A stretch of 64,000 nt of DNA from Oleiphilus messinensis. GTDB taxonomy: Bacteria; Pseudomonadota; Gammaproteobacteria; Pseudomonadales; Oleiphilaceae. Location: the NCBI RefSeq assembly GCF_002162375.1, contig NZ_CP021425.1, positions 434,001-498,000 on the forward strand. The letters are read 5' to 3'. The notes beneath the pieces are model-generated. The model saw nothing but the letters and a program-made list of their open reading frames with translations, searched no databases and was not told where the DNA came from. The first letter of the stretch is position 1. Each line of letters begins with the position of its first letter. A program made the position numbers and the translations under genes. This document shows, piece after piece, positions 26,862-34,309 of this stretch.

Positions 26862-28214
26862 ATGACTGAAACAGCAACTCTTTCCCGTTCCTCTGCCGCG
26901 TTGCAGGACTCGATTCCCGTCGCACCGGCCGAAGCCCCCAAACTGACGGTTTATACTGAACGTCAGCTGGATAAAATCCCCCAGATCCAAGCGCTGCCTG
27001 CCCATGAGCGTGAGGCGATTCGTGTGGTCGCCAACGTGCTGCCATTCCGGGTAAATCAATATGTTTGTGAAGAGCTGATTGACTGGAGCAACTGGAAGAA
27101 TGACCCCATCTTTCGTCTAACGTTTCCGCAAAAGGAAATGCTGATGCCGGAAACGTTCGAGCAAATTGCCGATATTCTGAAAACGGGGGACAAGGTTGCA
27201 TTAAAAGATGCAGTGAATCAGGTGCGGGAAACCTTGAATCCCCACCCGGCGGGTCAGATGGACTTGAATGTTCCCAAAATTGATGGTGTGCCGGTTCAGG
27301 GCATTCAGCACAAATACCGGGAAACCGTCCTGTTTTTCCCCAGTCAGGGGCAAACCTGTCACACATACTGCACATTTTGTTTTCGCTGGGCCCAGTTTAT
27401 CGGTGACAAAGACCTTAAATTCGCAAACAGTGAAGCCAGTGCCATGGTGGAGTACTTGAAAGCGAATCCTCAGGTAACGGATATTTTGATCACCGGCGGT
27501 GACCCGCTGGTTATGAAAACCAAAAATCTGCGGGTCTACCTTGAAGCCTTGCTTGATCCAGAGCTGGAGCATGTGCAAACCATACGGATCGGTTCAAAAT
27601 CACTGACTTTCTGGCCACAGCGTTTCGTCACTGATCCGGATGCCGATGAATTGTTAATGGTCTTCGAGAAACTGATTGCATCCGGTAAGCATCTGGCGTT
27701 TATGGCCCACTACAACCATTGGCGTGAAATGGAGCCAGAGATCGCCCGCACGGCGATTCGCCGTATCCGCGCGACGGGTGCACAAATCCGGAGTCAGGGA
27801 CCATTGCTCAAAAATATTAATGACAGTGCCGAGGTTTGGGCGCAAATGTGGAAGACCCAGGTTAAGCTGGGGGTTATTCCTTACTACATGTTTGTAGAAC
27901 GGGACACTGGCGCACGGCACTATTTTGAAGTGCCCCTCGCGCAGGCCTGGACCATATACCGGGACGCGTTACAGCAGGTATCGGGGCTGGCACGAACAGT
28001 GCGAGGCCCATCCATGAGTTCTGAGCCCGGAAAGGTAGAAATCCAGGGCGTGACCGAGGTGGCGGGTGAAAAAGTGTTTGTACTGCGATTCCTGCAAGGT
28101 CGTGATTCGGATTGGGTGCAAAAACCGTTTTTTGCCAAGTACGATGAAAACGCAACCTGGTTGCATCATTTGAAGCCTGCTTTTGGCGACTCGAAGTTCT
28201 TCTTCGAAAAGTGA
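26862..28214 (+). CDS. KamA-type radical SAM lysine 2,3-aminomutase family protein
   Basis: The protein is 450 residues. The radical SAM cluster motif is CHTYCTFC (CxxxCxxC) near residue 165, followed by RWAQF. ILITGGDPL is the SAM-binding GGDP motif. A late RGPSMSSEPGKVEIQG fits the PLP-lysine region of lysine 2,3-aminomutases. It is about 100 residues longer than EpmB, so it belongs with KamA rather than the EF-P modifier. KamA enzymes turn L-lysine into beta-lysine in catabolism or to make osmolytes or antibiotics; which of these applies cannot be told, as no acetyltransferase (ablB-type) or lysine-degradation gene follows. AGGA lies six bases before ATG 26862. Confidence 0.85.
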   Translation: MTETATLSRSSAALQDSIPVAPAEAPKLTVYTERQLDKIPQIQALPAHEREAIRVVANVLPFRVNQYVCEELIDWSNWKNDPIFRLTFPQKEMLMPETFEQIADILKTGDKVALKDAVNQVRETLNPHPAGQMDLNVPKIDGVPVQGIQHKYRETVLFFPSQGQTCHTYCTFCFRWAQFIGDKDLKFANSEASAMVEYLKANPQVTDILITGGDPLVMKTKNLRVYLEALLDPELEHVQTIRIGSKSLTFWPQRFVTDPDADELLMVFEKLIASGKHLAFMAHYNHWREMEPEIARTAIRRIRATGAQIRSQGPLLKNINDSAEVWAQMWKTQVKLGVIPYYMFVERDTGARHYFEVPLAQAWTIYRDALQQVSGLARTVRGPSMSSEPGKVEIQGVTEVAGEKVFVLRFLQGRDSDWVQKPFFAKYDENATWLHHLKPAFGDSKFFFEK

Positions 28215-28224
28215 GTGTGTCTAT

Positions 28225-28248
28225 ACCGACAGGGTAAAACCTGTCGGT
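28225..28248. terminator. terminator-like hairpin between converging genes
   Basis: The perfect nine-base stem ACCGACAGG/CCTGTCGGT closes a six-base loop. It lies 11 bases past the KamA-type stop and 10 bases before the end of the opposing gene, so it could serve both strands. T runs are weak. Confidence 0.6.
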
Positions 28249-28257
28249 GAATCCCTC

Positions 28258-28710
28258 TTACAGCCCCAGCCTGGGGATTTCGATCTTCGGGCAACGATTC
28301 ATCGCGACAACAATATCATTCTGACGGAGCTTCTGTGCTGAGATCTGGTCGATCACGCCAAGCTGCATCCAGACAACCTTTACAGGTCGCTCAATTGCCT
28401 GTTCGGCCACTGCAGGAACTCGCTGGGCATTGATAAAAAGCTCGACCATGTCGAGCTGAATATCAGTCGGGATGCTTGCGACATCGCTGTAGACGGTTTC
28501 ACCTAACAGCGTTTCCCCTGCCAGTCTGGGACTTACCGGTATGACTCGATATCCTCGGTGTTGAAGATAAGCCATCACATAGTGACTGGGGCGTTCCGGG
28601 TCGTCGCTCGCACCCACCAGGGCAATACATCGTACTGAAGACAAAATACCAATAATGTCCTGATCATTGAGCAGGTCAACACCATTGGGTGACGGGGAGT
28701 GAGAGATCAT
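28258..28710 (-). CDS. CoA-binding domain protein, YccU type
   Basis: This 150-residue protein is a single CoA-binding (CoA_binding_2) Rossmann domain: IALVGASDDPERPSHYVMAYLQHRGYRVIPVSPRL, then VDMVELF-like LDMVELFINA and VVWMQLGVI. It ends with the conserved VAMNRCPKIE. The family resembles the N-terminal domain of succinyl-CoA synthetase alpha subunits and is thought to bind CoA; the biological role is unknown. AAGGAG lies nine bases before ATG 28710. It follows the folX gene on the same strand and may be read from the folE-folX transcript. Confidence 0.9.
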   Translation of the reverse strand: MISHSPSPNGVDLLNDQDIIGILSSVRCIALVGASDDPERPSHYVMAYLQHRGYRVIPVSPRLAGETLLGETVYSDVASIPTDIQLDMVELFINAQRVPAVAEQAIERPVKVVWMQLGVIDQISAQKLRQNDIVVAMNRCPKIEIPRLGL

Positions 28711-28752
28711 TGCACAGGCTCCTTCTGTTTACCGGTCTGGTTGTGAAGCAGT

Positions 28753-29145
28753 TTAATTTAGCCCTGAATCAAGTTCGCGTCTGGCCATGAGGCTTACGGA
28801 TACCGAATCGGAAAACCGTAATGCATGAGGTTTATCGATCTCGACCCGTGCTTCATTGACTTGCTCATGACTCATGATGATATCCAGCACATCCTGAGTC
28901 ATGCGTTCCAGCAGTGCAAAGCGGCCTTCTTGAACGTATTGAATGATTTTTTTGGTGATGGTCCGGTAGTTCAAGGCTGATTCGATGCAGTTGTCGGTTA
29001 TGGCCTTACTTGCATCATACTGGATTATGACATTTATGACGACGTCCTGTTGGTTGCGGATTTCGTCATCTTTGATGCCGATATAGGTCCTCAGGCGTAG
29101 ATTTTTGATTTTGATCTCTGCCGTAAAATCAGATACCGGTTGCAT
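28753..29145 (-). CDS. folX: dihydroneopterin triphosphate 2'-epimerase FolX
   Basis: The 130-residue protein matches E. coli FolX along its length: [59 protein letters not shown] and [17 protein letters not shown]. FolX epimerises dihydroneopterin triphosphate to the monapterin form, the route to tetrahydromonapterin, a cofactor of phenylalanine hydroxylase in Pseudomonas. ATG 29145 has AGGAAA in front. The folE gene ends about 65 bases upstream on the same strand, so the GTP cyclohydrolase I product is its substrate source. FolM, the third step, is not in the window. Confidence 0.93.
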   Translation of the reverse strand: MQPVSDFTAEIKIKNLRLRTYIGIKDDEIRNQQDVVINVIIQYDASKAITDNCIESALNYRTITKKIIQYVQEGRFALLERMTQDVLDIIMSHEQVNEARVEIDKPHALRFSDSVSVSLMARRELDSGLN

Positions 29146-29212
29146 ACTGTTTTCCTGTCGTAGTTGAACTATTCCGTTTTGATACTGTGTTGTAAATACG
29201 CCCGTATTCAGG

Positions 29213-29770
29213 TTAGCGTTTACCAATCAGGGTCAAGAATTCATTGCGTGTTGCCTGGGAGTTGCGCAACGCACCGAGCATTACGGAGGTCGACATGACC
29301 GAATTCTGTTTCTCGACGCCCCTCATCATCATACACATATGTTGTGCTTCAATGACAACCCCAACGCCACGGGCCTGGGTTACCTGTTGCACCGCTTCCG
29401 CAATTTCTCGCGTCAGATTTTCCTGAATTTGCAGTCTCCGGGCGAACATGTCCACGATCCGGGCAAACTTGGATAAACCGAGTACGCGTCCCTGAGGCAA
29501 ATAAGCAATGTGGCATTTTCCGACAAACGGCAGTAAATGGTGTTCGCACATGGAGTACAGCTCAATATTCTGCACAATAACCATTTCATCGTTATCCGAC
29601 TCAAAGGTTGCGTTGTTGACAACTTCTTCGAGATTCTGATGGTAACCGCGAGTCAGGAAGGCCATTGCCTTGGCCGCTCGCGCCGGGGTGTCTCTAAGTC
29701 CTTCGCGATCAGGGTTTTCACCAACTGCCTCAATAATCTGACGGTAATGGGATTCCATCTTCTCTGGCAC
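29213..29770 (-). CDS. folE: GTP cyclohydrolase I
   Basis: The 185-residue enzyme converts GTP to 7,8-dihydroneopterin triphosphate. Conserved parts are [22 protein letters not shown], the zinc Cys and His in [36 protein letters not shown], and the second zinc Cys in [11 protein letters not shown]. It starts with GTG 29770, preceded by GAGGAG at eight bases, which makes it better supported than ATG 29758. It heads the folE-folX unit. Its leader holds a tandem 19-base repeat array just upstream of the ribosome-binding site, which is unusual and may control it. Confidence 0.95.
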   Translation of the reverse strand: MPEKMESHYRQIIEAVGENPDREGLRDTPARAAKAMAFLTRGYHQNLEEVVNNATFESDNDEMVIVQNIELYSMCEHHLLPFVGKCHIAYLPQGRVLGLSKFARIVDMFARRLQIQENLTREIAEAVQQVTQARGVGVVIEAQHMCMMMRGVEKQNSVMSTSVMLGALRNSQATRNEFLTLIGKR

Positions 29771-29791
29771 CGTTCATCTCCTCGGTAATAA

Positions 29792-29910
29792 CTTAAATAT
29801 TCTGTAACTGCTTAAATATTCTGTAACTGTTTAAATTTTCTGTAACAACCAAACTTTTCTGTTAATAATAGACTTTTCTGAAACGACTGAACCTTTTCCA
29901 AACGACTAAT
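29792..29910 (-). repeat. tandem 19-bp repeat array in the folE leader
   Basis: The unit CTTAAATATTCTGTAACTG occurs exactly twice (29792-29810, 29811-29829). A third copy, TTTAAATTTTCTGTAAC (29830-29846), is imperfect. Degenerate units with TTTTCTG or TTTTCC cores continue to about 29910. Seen from folE, the array reads CAGTTACAGAATATTTAAG and ends about 12 bases before the GAGGAG site, so it lies in the promoter or mRNA leader. Confidence 0.85.
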
Positions 29911-30272
29911 CTGCATGCAAAATTTGATATTGGTCGTAGAACGCAATAGCCGGAGTATGGCTCTTAATCGACGGACATGCCGAGTTTTAACGTATTGATT
30001 CGATGCAAACTTATTATTCAGTAATATCAATAAAATATACTTTACGTATCATGACCCGATTCAGATCACAATGTCGCGTGTCGGGACCATGCCGGAACGT
30101 GATAGATTAGAAAGTTGATCCATTCGTGCTTTAATTAGAAAAGTAGTGGTTTTTTGTTTGGCGTGATCCGTTTATTCAGCTGGTGTCATGATAATGGCCG
30201 TCCCACCAGGGGACTCCGGGGCAGCACCAAACCGGTTAATGTACCAGCCGAGGCGCTATAAGGCGAACAAAA

Positions 30273-30308
30273 ATGTTAAATTTACTTAAATATGGCTTTT
30301 GCAAATGA
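30273..30308 (+). CDS. possible 11-residue leader peptide before the receiver gene
   Basis: ATG 30273 opens the frame MLNLLKYGFCK, whose TGA stop overlaps the ATG of the receiver gene (ATGA). AAGG lies nine bases before it. The receiver gene has no ribosome-binding site of its own, so translational coupling through this peptide is plausible. Confidence 0.35.
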   Translation: MLNLLKYGFCK

Positions 30309-30670
30309 AAAAAGTACTGATTGTTGATGATTCCGCATCGATCCGGCAAATGTTGGAGTTTACCCTGAAGCGCAGCGGATATGAGGTTTTGGCTGCGACG
30401 GATGCGCAAGCAGCACTCACCAAAGCAGAAGGGCAGGCTTGTGATCTGGTCATCTCCGACGTCAACATGCCGGGTATGGATGGTTACAGCTTTGTCGCGG
30501 AGTTGCGTAAAAAAAGCGCATACAAATTTACGCCGATACTCATGCTAACCACGGAGAGTTCGGCCGAGCAAAAGACCAAGGGCAAACAGGCTGGTGCTAC
30601 GGGCTGGTTGGTGAAGCCCTTTAATCCAGAACAGTTAGTGGCAACGATTGAGAAGGTGCTCAACCGCTGA
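30305..30670 (+). CDS. single-domain CheY-like response regulator
   Basis: The 121-residue protein is one receiver domain. It has the acidic pair in VLIVDDSASIRQML, the phosphoacceptor Asp in DLVISDVNMPGMDGY, the Thr/Ser switch in MLTTESS, and the Lys in WLVKPFNPEQL. There is no output domain, as in CheY of chemotaxis or similar signalling arms. No kinase or che gene lies beside it, so its partner is elsewhere. ATG 30305 follows a short overlapping frame that may couple translation. A strong hairpin follows the gene. Confidence 0.93.
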   Translation: MKKVLIVDDSASIRQMLEFTLKRSGYEVLAATDAQAALTKAEGQACDLVISDVNMPGMDGYSFVAELRKKSAYKFTPILMLTTESSAEQKTKGKQAGATGWLVKPFNPEQLVATIEKVLNR

Positions 30671-30678
30671 CAACGCGG

Positions 30679-30702
30679 CAAGCCAGTCTTGGGACTGGCT
30701 TG
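30679..30702 (+). terminator. terminator hairpin after the receiver gene
   Basis: A perfect ten-base stem CAAGCCAGTC/GACTGGCTTG closes the tetraloop TTGG, nine bases past the stop. The following TCATTT is only weakly T-rich. Confidence 0.7.
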
Positions 30703-30768
30703 TCATTTACCTGGCTTGTTGATCAGGGCGAGAGGATTGTTCTGAAGCTCTGCCCTTGAATTTGGTGC

Positions 30769-31320
30769 TTAAGAATTGTGCTTGTTGAATTGTTCGATCA
30801 ACGCGACCGGTTTCTTTTTCTTGTTGCTGCTGTTTAGCACATATACAACCGTTTCGCCTTTTGGTCCGGTTCCGATTTGCGTGTAACGTAAAGGTGCTTC
30901 ACCGGTTTTACGTACGGTTTGCATATCTTCCAAGTTATCGAAGACGTAAATTCGACCTTCCATTCGCATTTCGCCGTAGAATGCTTCAGCCGGGGCCAGT
31001 TTTCCATCTACCAGATCAACTGATGCGATACCGGATTGTTTCTTCTTGTCTGCAGAGGTCAGACCAAACTTGATCGTTTCGCCTTTAGGGCCTGCGCCAA
31101 TGCGGGTTAACGTGTAAGGGGTTTCGCCAAGCTTCAAGAAATCCTGATACAGGCCGAAGTCATCAAAGACAAAAATTCGACCTTCGTGATGAACTTCGTA
31201 AAGGTCGTTATTGTTCATTGCTGCTGAGTCGTCGCCATTTTGCAGGGCTGCACAACCGACAGCGGCCGCCATTACTGCACCCAGGGTTAAGGTTCGCAAG
31301 GTTTTTTTATTTGTGGTCAT
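30769..31320 (-). CDS. lipoprotein with two copies of a short repeat domain
   Basis: The 183-residue protein has a signal peptide and lipobox AVGC at about residue 22. The mature part contains two similar modules of about 65 residues. Each has (H/M)EGRI(F/Y)VFD(D/N), then LGETPYTLTRIGAGPKGET in the first copy and TGEAPLRYTQIGTGPKGET in the second. They suggest an internal duplication of a beta-rich domain. I do not know the family. GGAG lies before ATG 31320; the frame is open further upstream but without a site. An 11-base G run about 80 bases upstream lies where the promoter should be. Confidence 0.75.
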   Translation of the reverse strand: MTTNKKTLRTLTLGAVMAAAVGCAALQNGDDSAAMNNNDLYEVHHEGRIFVFDDFGLYQDFLKLGETPYTLTRIGAGPKGETIKFGLTSADKKKQSGIASVDLVDGKLAPAEAFYGEMRMEGRIYVFDNLEDMQTVRKTGEAPLRYTQIGTGPKGETVVYVLNSSNKKKKPVALIEQFNKHNS

Positions 31321-31399
31321 AGGTTTTTCTCCGGGGAATGAGCAGATTGAATCCGCGGGTAGGCATCGATGGGCCGGTTGCCCTGATGCTTGATTTGAA

Positions 31400-31410
31400 G
31401 GGGGGGGGGG
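31400..31410. repeat. 11-base G:C homopolymer upstream of the lipoprotein gene
   Basis: Eleven G on the plus strand (eleven C in the direction of the lipoprotein gene) lie 80-90 bases before its start. Runs this long are prone to slippage. Confidence 0.9.
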
Positions 31411-31470
31411 CTCCGCATTACGGCGAACACGGTAATACGCTGTGCCCAAGTTTCAGTTAAATTGATACGA

Positions 31471-31517
31471 GGATAGCGGCACTTTATTTCAATTTTTTTA
31501 CAGGGGGGGCGCTATCC
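31471..31517. repeat. inverted repeat flanking a T run and a G run
   Basis: GGATAGCG (31471-31478) and CGCTATCC (31510-31517) are exact inverted copies. The 31 bases between them hold a run of seven T and a run of seven G. It lies between the lipoprotein gene and the end of pspA. Confidence 0.6.
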
Positions 31518-31588
31518 TCTATTCTCCTGTCGGAGCGGGCTGAGAGGTGCATCGCTGCATAGATTTCCACCGGAAACAAGGTCCATTT

Positions 31589-32305
31589 TTAGCTTGCGGA
31601 GGTGCCTTGTTCAATAACTCTGCTCTGTTTACGGAGCCTGTCCAACACGGCGTTTGCAGATCGGGATGTGCTTTGAATTCCAGCCTTCTGTAGTTGCTTG
31701 TCCAGGCTTTCTCCGCTGAGGTCCATGTTTATTTCATCCAGTGCCTGCTGGTAGTCCTGTGCTCCCGTCTGCTGGTTCTGGATCAGGGTTAGTGAACCCT
31801 GCATTTGTTCCATTGCCGTACCCAGGCCTCCCGAGGTGATTTGCAAATTGCGTGCAGACTGCGTTGCAAATTGATTTGCGCGAGCGAGGTTCAGTTCCCG
31901 TTTATAATTTTGTATTGCAGTGATCGCTTTTTTCAATTGTTGTTTCAGGCGTTGTTCCTGCTGACTTAATTGTATTACCTGTTTTTGTTGTTCTTTCAGC
32001 AGGGCTTCGTCGTCAGCGATCAACGTTGCCAGTTCTTCGGCCAGCCCGTGCTGCTGTTTTTCCAGTGCAGCAATTGCTTGCTTCTCTCGTAAGGCCAGGC
32101 CGCTCTGCAAGCTGCGATTCTGTCGATCCAGCTTTGCTTTTTCTGCCATCACGGTAGCGAGTTGGTGTTTGGCTGCAATGATCGCGGACTCGGCATCTCT
32201 GATTTCCTGGGCAAAGATGCGCATGGTGTTGGCACGCACCACGCTTTCTGCCGATTCTTCTGCCGATGCTCTGAAAAGTGTATTTATTTTGGTCCAGACG
32301 CTCAT
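31589..32305 (-). CDS. PspA/IM30 family protein
   Basis: This 238-residue protein is almost wholly helical. It starts MSVWTKINTLFRAS, the short amphipathic N-terminal helix of PspA/IM30 proteins, and continues as a long coiled coil (AIIAAKHQLATVMAEKAKLDRQN, QQKQVIQLSQQEQRLKQQLKKAI). Members bind stressed inner membranes and form ESCRT-III-like assemblies. The C-terminal third (GESLDKQLQKAGIQ, ANAVLDRLRKQ) differs from enteric PspA. Its ATG overlaps the stop of the yiaA-like gene (ATGA), so the two are co-translated. No pspF, pspB or pspC is present; the divergent XRE gene may be the regulator. Confidence 0.85.
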   Translation of the reverse strand: MSVWTKINTLFRASAEESAESVVRANTMRIFAQEIRDAESAIIAAKHQLATVMAEKAKLDRQNRSLQSGLALREKQAIAALEKQQHGLAEELATLIADDEALLKEQQKQVIQLSQQEQRLKQQLKKAITAIQNYKRELNLARANQFATQSARNLQITSGGLGTAMEQMQGSLTLIQNQQTGAQDYQQALDEINMDLSGESLDKQLQKAGIQSTSRSANAVLDRLRKQSRVIEQGTSAS

Positions 32306-32580
32306 GCTGCTTCTCCGAATTCTTTGATCAATTGTTGGGTCCGAGCTTCAGAAATTTTATGGACCAGACGACTTTGCTCATGTTCGTCTCGCATGGTTTT
32401 GGAAAGGGTGATGGTGGTACTTACCAGAAAAAGTGCACAGACACCCAGGTACCCTTTCACCATTAATTCAGCAGGGCTGAAGATGATGCCGGCAGCCATC
32501 GCCACCAATGCACATACAAAGGATGATTTTACAAAAAATAGCCAGGATTTTGAGTTGCTTTGCAGTTCGTCGTACATCAT
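32302..32580 (-). CDS. YiaA/YiaB two-helix membrane protein
   Basis: The product of about 92 residues has two hydrophobic helices (WLFFVKSSFVCALVAMAAGIIF and GYLGVCALFLVSTTITLSKTM) with the SW-F-x-K pattern and the following RDEHE of the YiaAB two-helix family. The soluble C-terminal tail ends KEFGEAA. ATG 32580 has a GTGAG stretch six bases upstream; the frame also opens at GTG 32589. It overlaps pspA by four bases. The pairing of a YiaAB protein with PspA suggests the membrane protein anchors or recruits PspA, as PspB/PspC do in enterics. That is inference. Confidence 0.85.
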   Translation of the reverse strand: MMYDELQSNSKSWLFFVKSSFVCALVAMAAGIIFSPAELMVKGYLGVCALFLVSTTITLSKTMRDEHEQSRLVHKISEARTQQLIKEFGEAA

Positions 32581-32727
32581 GTTGCTCACTCTGTGATTGG
32601 TGAAACTTCATCTGAAAATCAAAAAACTCAGTTGAAGCGTTGGATTGACAGCAAGTGTGCATCTGGAGTGAAAAATGTACAACTCAAAAAGAAGTTGTTG
32701 CTTTGCGTGGCACTAATGGTATTGCTG

Positions 32728-32733
32728 TATAAT
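32728..32733 (+). promoter_or_regulatory. probable -10 box of the XRE regulator gene
   Basis: TATAAT is a perfect -10 hexamer 75 bases before ATG 32809. No well-spaced -35 hexamer is seen, which could mean an activator-dependent promoter. Confidence 0.4.
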
Positions 32734-32755
32734 ACTTTTTGGCAGTCAGACCATT

Positions 32756-32791
32756 TTGAACATTCACACTAACTTGAACATCTACACCAAC
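32756..32791 (+). repeat. tandem 18-bp repeat before the XRE regulator gene
   Basis: TTGAACATTCACACTAAC and TTGAACATCTACACCAAC lie head to tail and match at 15 of 18 bases. They sit between the -10 box and the start codon, a suitable place for autoregulation. Confidence 0.7.
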
Positions 32792-32808
32792 CGAAGGGAA
32801 AGGGCCAT

Positions 32809-33561
32809 ATGGGGCAAACCACTGCAATTATTGATCGGTTGAAGAAAGCGCTCAAAGAAAACGGTAAAACCTATCAAGATGTCGCCCAGCACTTGCGCCT
32901 TTCGGAGGCGAGCGTGAAGCGTTTGTTTTCCGAGAAGCAGTTTTCCTTGCGGCGGCTGGATCAAGTGTGCGAAATGTTGGGTATTGAAATATCTGACCTA
33001 TTGCGAGAAATGCACACGATCAGCCATATTAGTCAGTTGACGGTAGAACAGGAGCAGTTGCTGGTGTCAGACGCCAAGCTGTTACTTGCAGCAATTTCTG
33101 TGCTTAACCGTTGGTCCTTTGATGAGATATTGGCGGTTTATGATTACTCGTATACCGAACTTATCGGTTGCATGGCCCGCCTGGATGCGATCAGGCTCAT
33201 CGAACTGTTGCCCGGGAATCGTACCAAAGCACTCGTAACCTATGATTTCAAATGGATCAAAAATGGCCCTATTCAGCGCTTTTTTGAAGGAGAAGTTCAG
33301 CGGGAGTTTCTCAATTGCAGGTTTGATCAGCCGGGTGAAATCCGGTTATTTGTAACTGGTATGCTGTCTCGTAACGCGAATGAACTGATACAACAGAAAT
33401 TAAAGCGCCTCATTCAGGACTTTCGCCATTATCATCAGGAGGATTTGACCTTACCTCTCCCTGAACGCCATGGTACGAGTATGGTTGTCGCCATGAGGCC
33501 ATGGGAGCTGGAAGTCTTTGGTCGATATCGTCGGGATGAATCGAAAAAAGTCTTTCGATAA
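32809..33561 (+). CDS. XRE-family transcriptional regulator
   Basis: The 250-residue protein begins with a Cro/C1-type helix-turn-helix (about residues 8-65: RLKKALKENGKTYQDVAQHLRLSEASVKRLFSEKQFSLRRLDQVCEMLG). A C-terminal region of about 180 residues follows. It includes a predicted second winged-helix-like part (SFDEILAVYDYSYTELIGCMARLDAIRLIELLPGNR) and no recognised ligand domain. AAGGG precedes ATG 32809. It is transcribed away from yiaA-pspA, with a -10 box and a tandem repeat in the 220 bases between them. The most likely role is control of the PspA-YiaA unit and of itself. Confidence 0.85.
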   Translation: MGQTTAIIDRLKKALKENGKTYQDVAQHLRLSEASVKRLFSEKQFSLRRLDQVCEMLGIEISDLLREMHTISHISQLTVEQEQLLVSDAKLLLAAISVLNRWSFDEILAVYDYSYTELIGCMARLDAIRLIELLPGNRTKALVTYDFKWIKNGPIQRFFEGEVQREFLNCRFDQPGEIRLFVTGMLSRNANELIQQKLKRLIQDFRHYHQEDLTLPLPERHGTSMVVAMRPWELEVFGRYRRDESKKVFR

Positions 33562-33662
33562 CGACCGGCAAAGGTGAATGACTGCTACAAGTTCCAGTCG
33601 CTCAAGGTCATATTGTGACTCATTCGGTCACGTGGCTCTCAATGTGGTGTATGCCTATCTGT

Positions 33663-33842
33663 TCAGTTGGCCAGTTTTACCGTAGAGCGGCTTTCTATTG
33701 CCGCACCCAGTGCTGCCGCTTCTGCTGCCAAAACCTGATACTTTAACGAATCAGTCGCTTCGCTGGCGGTTTCCATTTGCTCAACTTTCAGAGAATACAA
33801 ACGTTCCAGACGTGCTACGATAGGGTCAGTAGTGTATTGCAT
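33663..33842 (-). CDS. small 59-residue helical protein
   Basis: The frame starts with ATG 33842, preceded by GAGAGG at eight bases, and ends at TGA 33663-33665. The product begins MQYTTDPIVARLERLYSLKV and continues with a run rich in Ala and Glu (LAAEAAALGAAIE). The codon choice and clean helical pattern with heptad-like Leu and Ala spacing look like a real protein. I do not recognise it. It lies alone between the XRE gene and an alpha/beta hydrolase gene. Short length is the likely reason for such a gene being missed. Confidence 0.65.
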   Translation of the reverse strand: MQYTTDPIVARLERLYSLKVEQMETASEATDSLKYQVLAAEAAALGAAIESRSTVKLAN

Positions 33843-34309
33843 GGTTTTTACCTCTCATTCAGGTAAGCCGTTTACTTCAAAGGCTGCAGTTTGATAACCC
33901 GCTTTGCCCTTATTGTAGGTATCGGCTCCGCTTTGACTTACTTTACCCAAGCATATCCCAGGCCAATTATTGGTCTTCCCCGATTATCTGCTATTTAAGT
34001 GTATGATTAATATACACCTGTTACTATGATTCGTAGAGTTGAATAAAGTTCGCTGGAGAGATTGTATTTCCTCTGGGTGTAAACTATTTTTGACAGCTGT
34101 GAAAAGTTGTCACACCTGTATTGCAGTTGGGCAACCGGACGCGGAGAATCGAGGGCGTTTTTGTGAACTGGTTCTTGATTGTTCTGTTAAAAGCGTTGGA
34201 AATACTGGACTTTATCGCGGTTAAGCCTGGTTTGTCAGTGCAAAAAAAGCTGACAGGCTTACCTGTTTTGTTGATGCTGAAAAATTTGTGGGGATAAATT
34301 TAGAGAATT
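33843..34309. other. intergenic region with two dyads
   Basis: No convincing gene is present in these 467 bases. GTGTAT-N7-ATACAC (33999-34017) is an operator-like dyad. A longer imperfect hairpin (34222-34261) has an outer stem TAAGCCTG/CAGGCTTA and an inner stem TCAG/CTGA with an A-rich loop, 50 bases before the hydrolase gene. Confidence 0.5.

Noticed and set aside
29812-30030. 72-codon frame across the folE leader repeats
   Set aside because: Its coding pattern only reflects the tandem repeats; the repeats are better explained as a leader element.
31500-31580. TPP-riboswitch-like GGCTGAGAGG stretch
   Set aside because: The second half of the thi-box (ACC...TGATC...AGGGAA) is missing, and no plus-strand gene follows for over 1 kb.
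32705-32730. Sigma-54-like promoter (TGGCAC ... TTGCT) before the XRE gene
   Set aside because: The GG and GC elements are 13 bases apart rather than the required 10, so it cannot be a normal sigma-54 promoter.
34039-34224. 61-codon frame before the alpha/beta hydrolase gene
   Set aside because: No suitable ribosome-binding site, and the composition resembles non-coding sequence.
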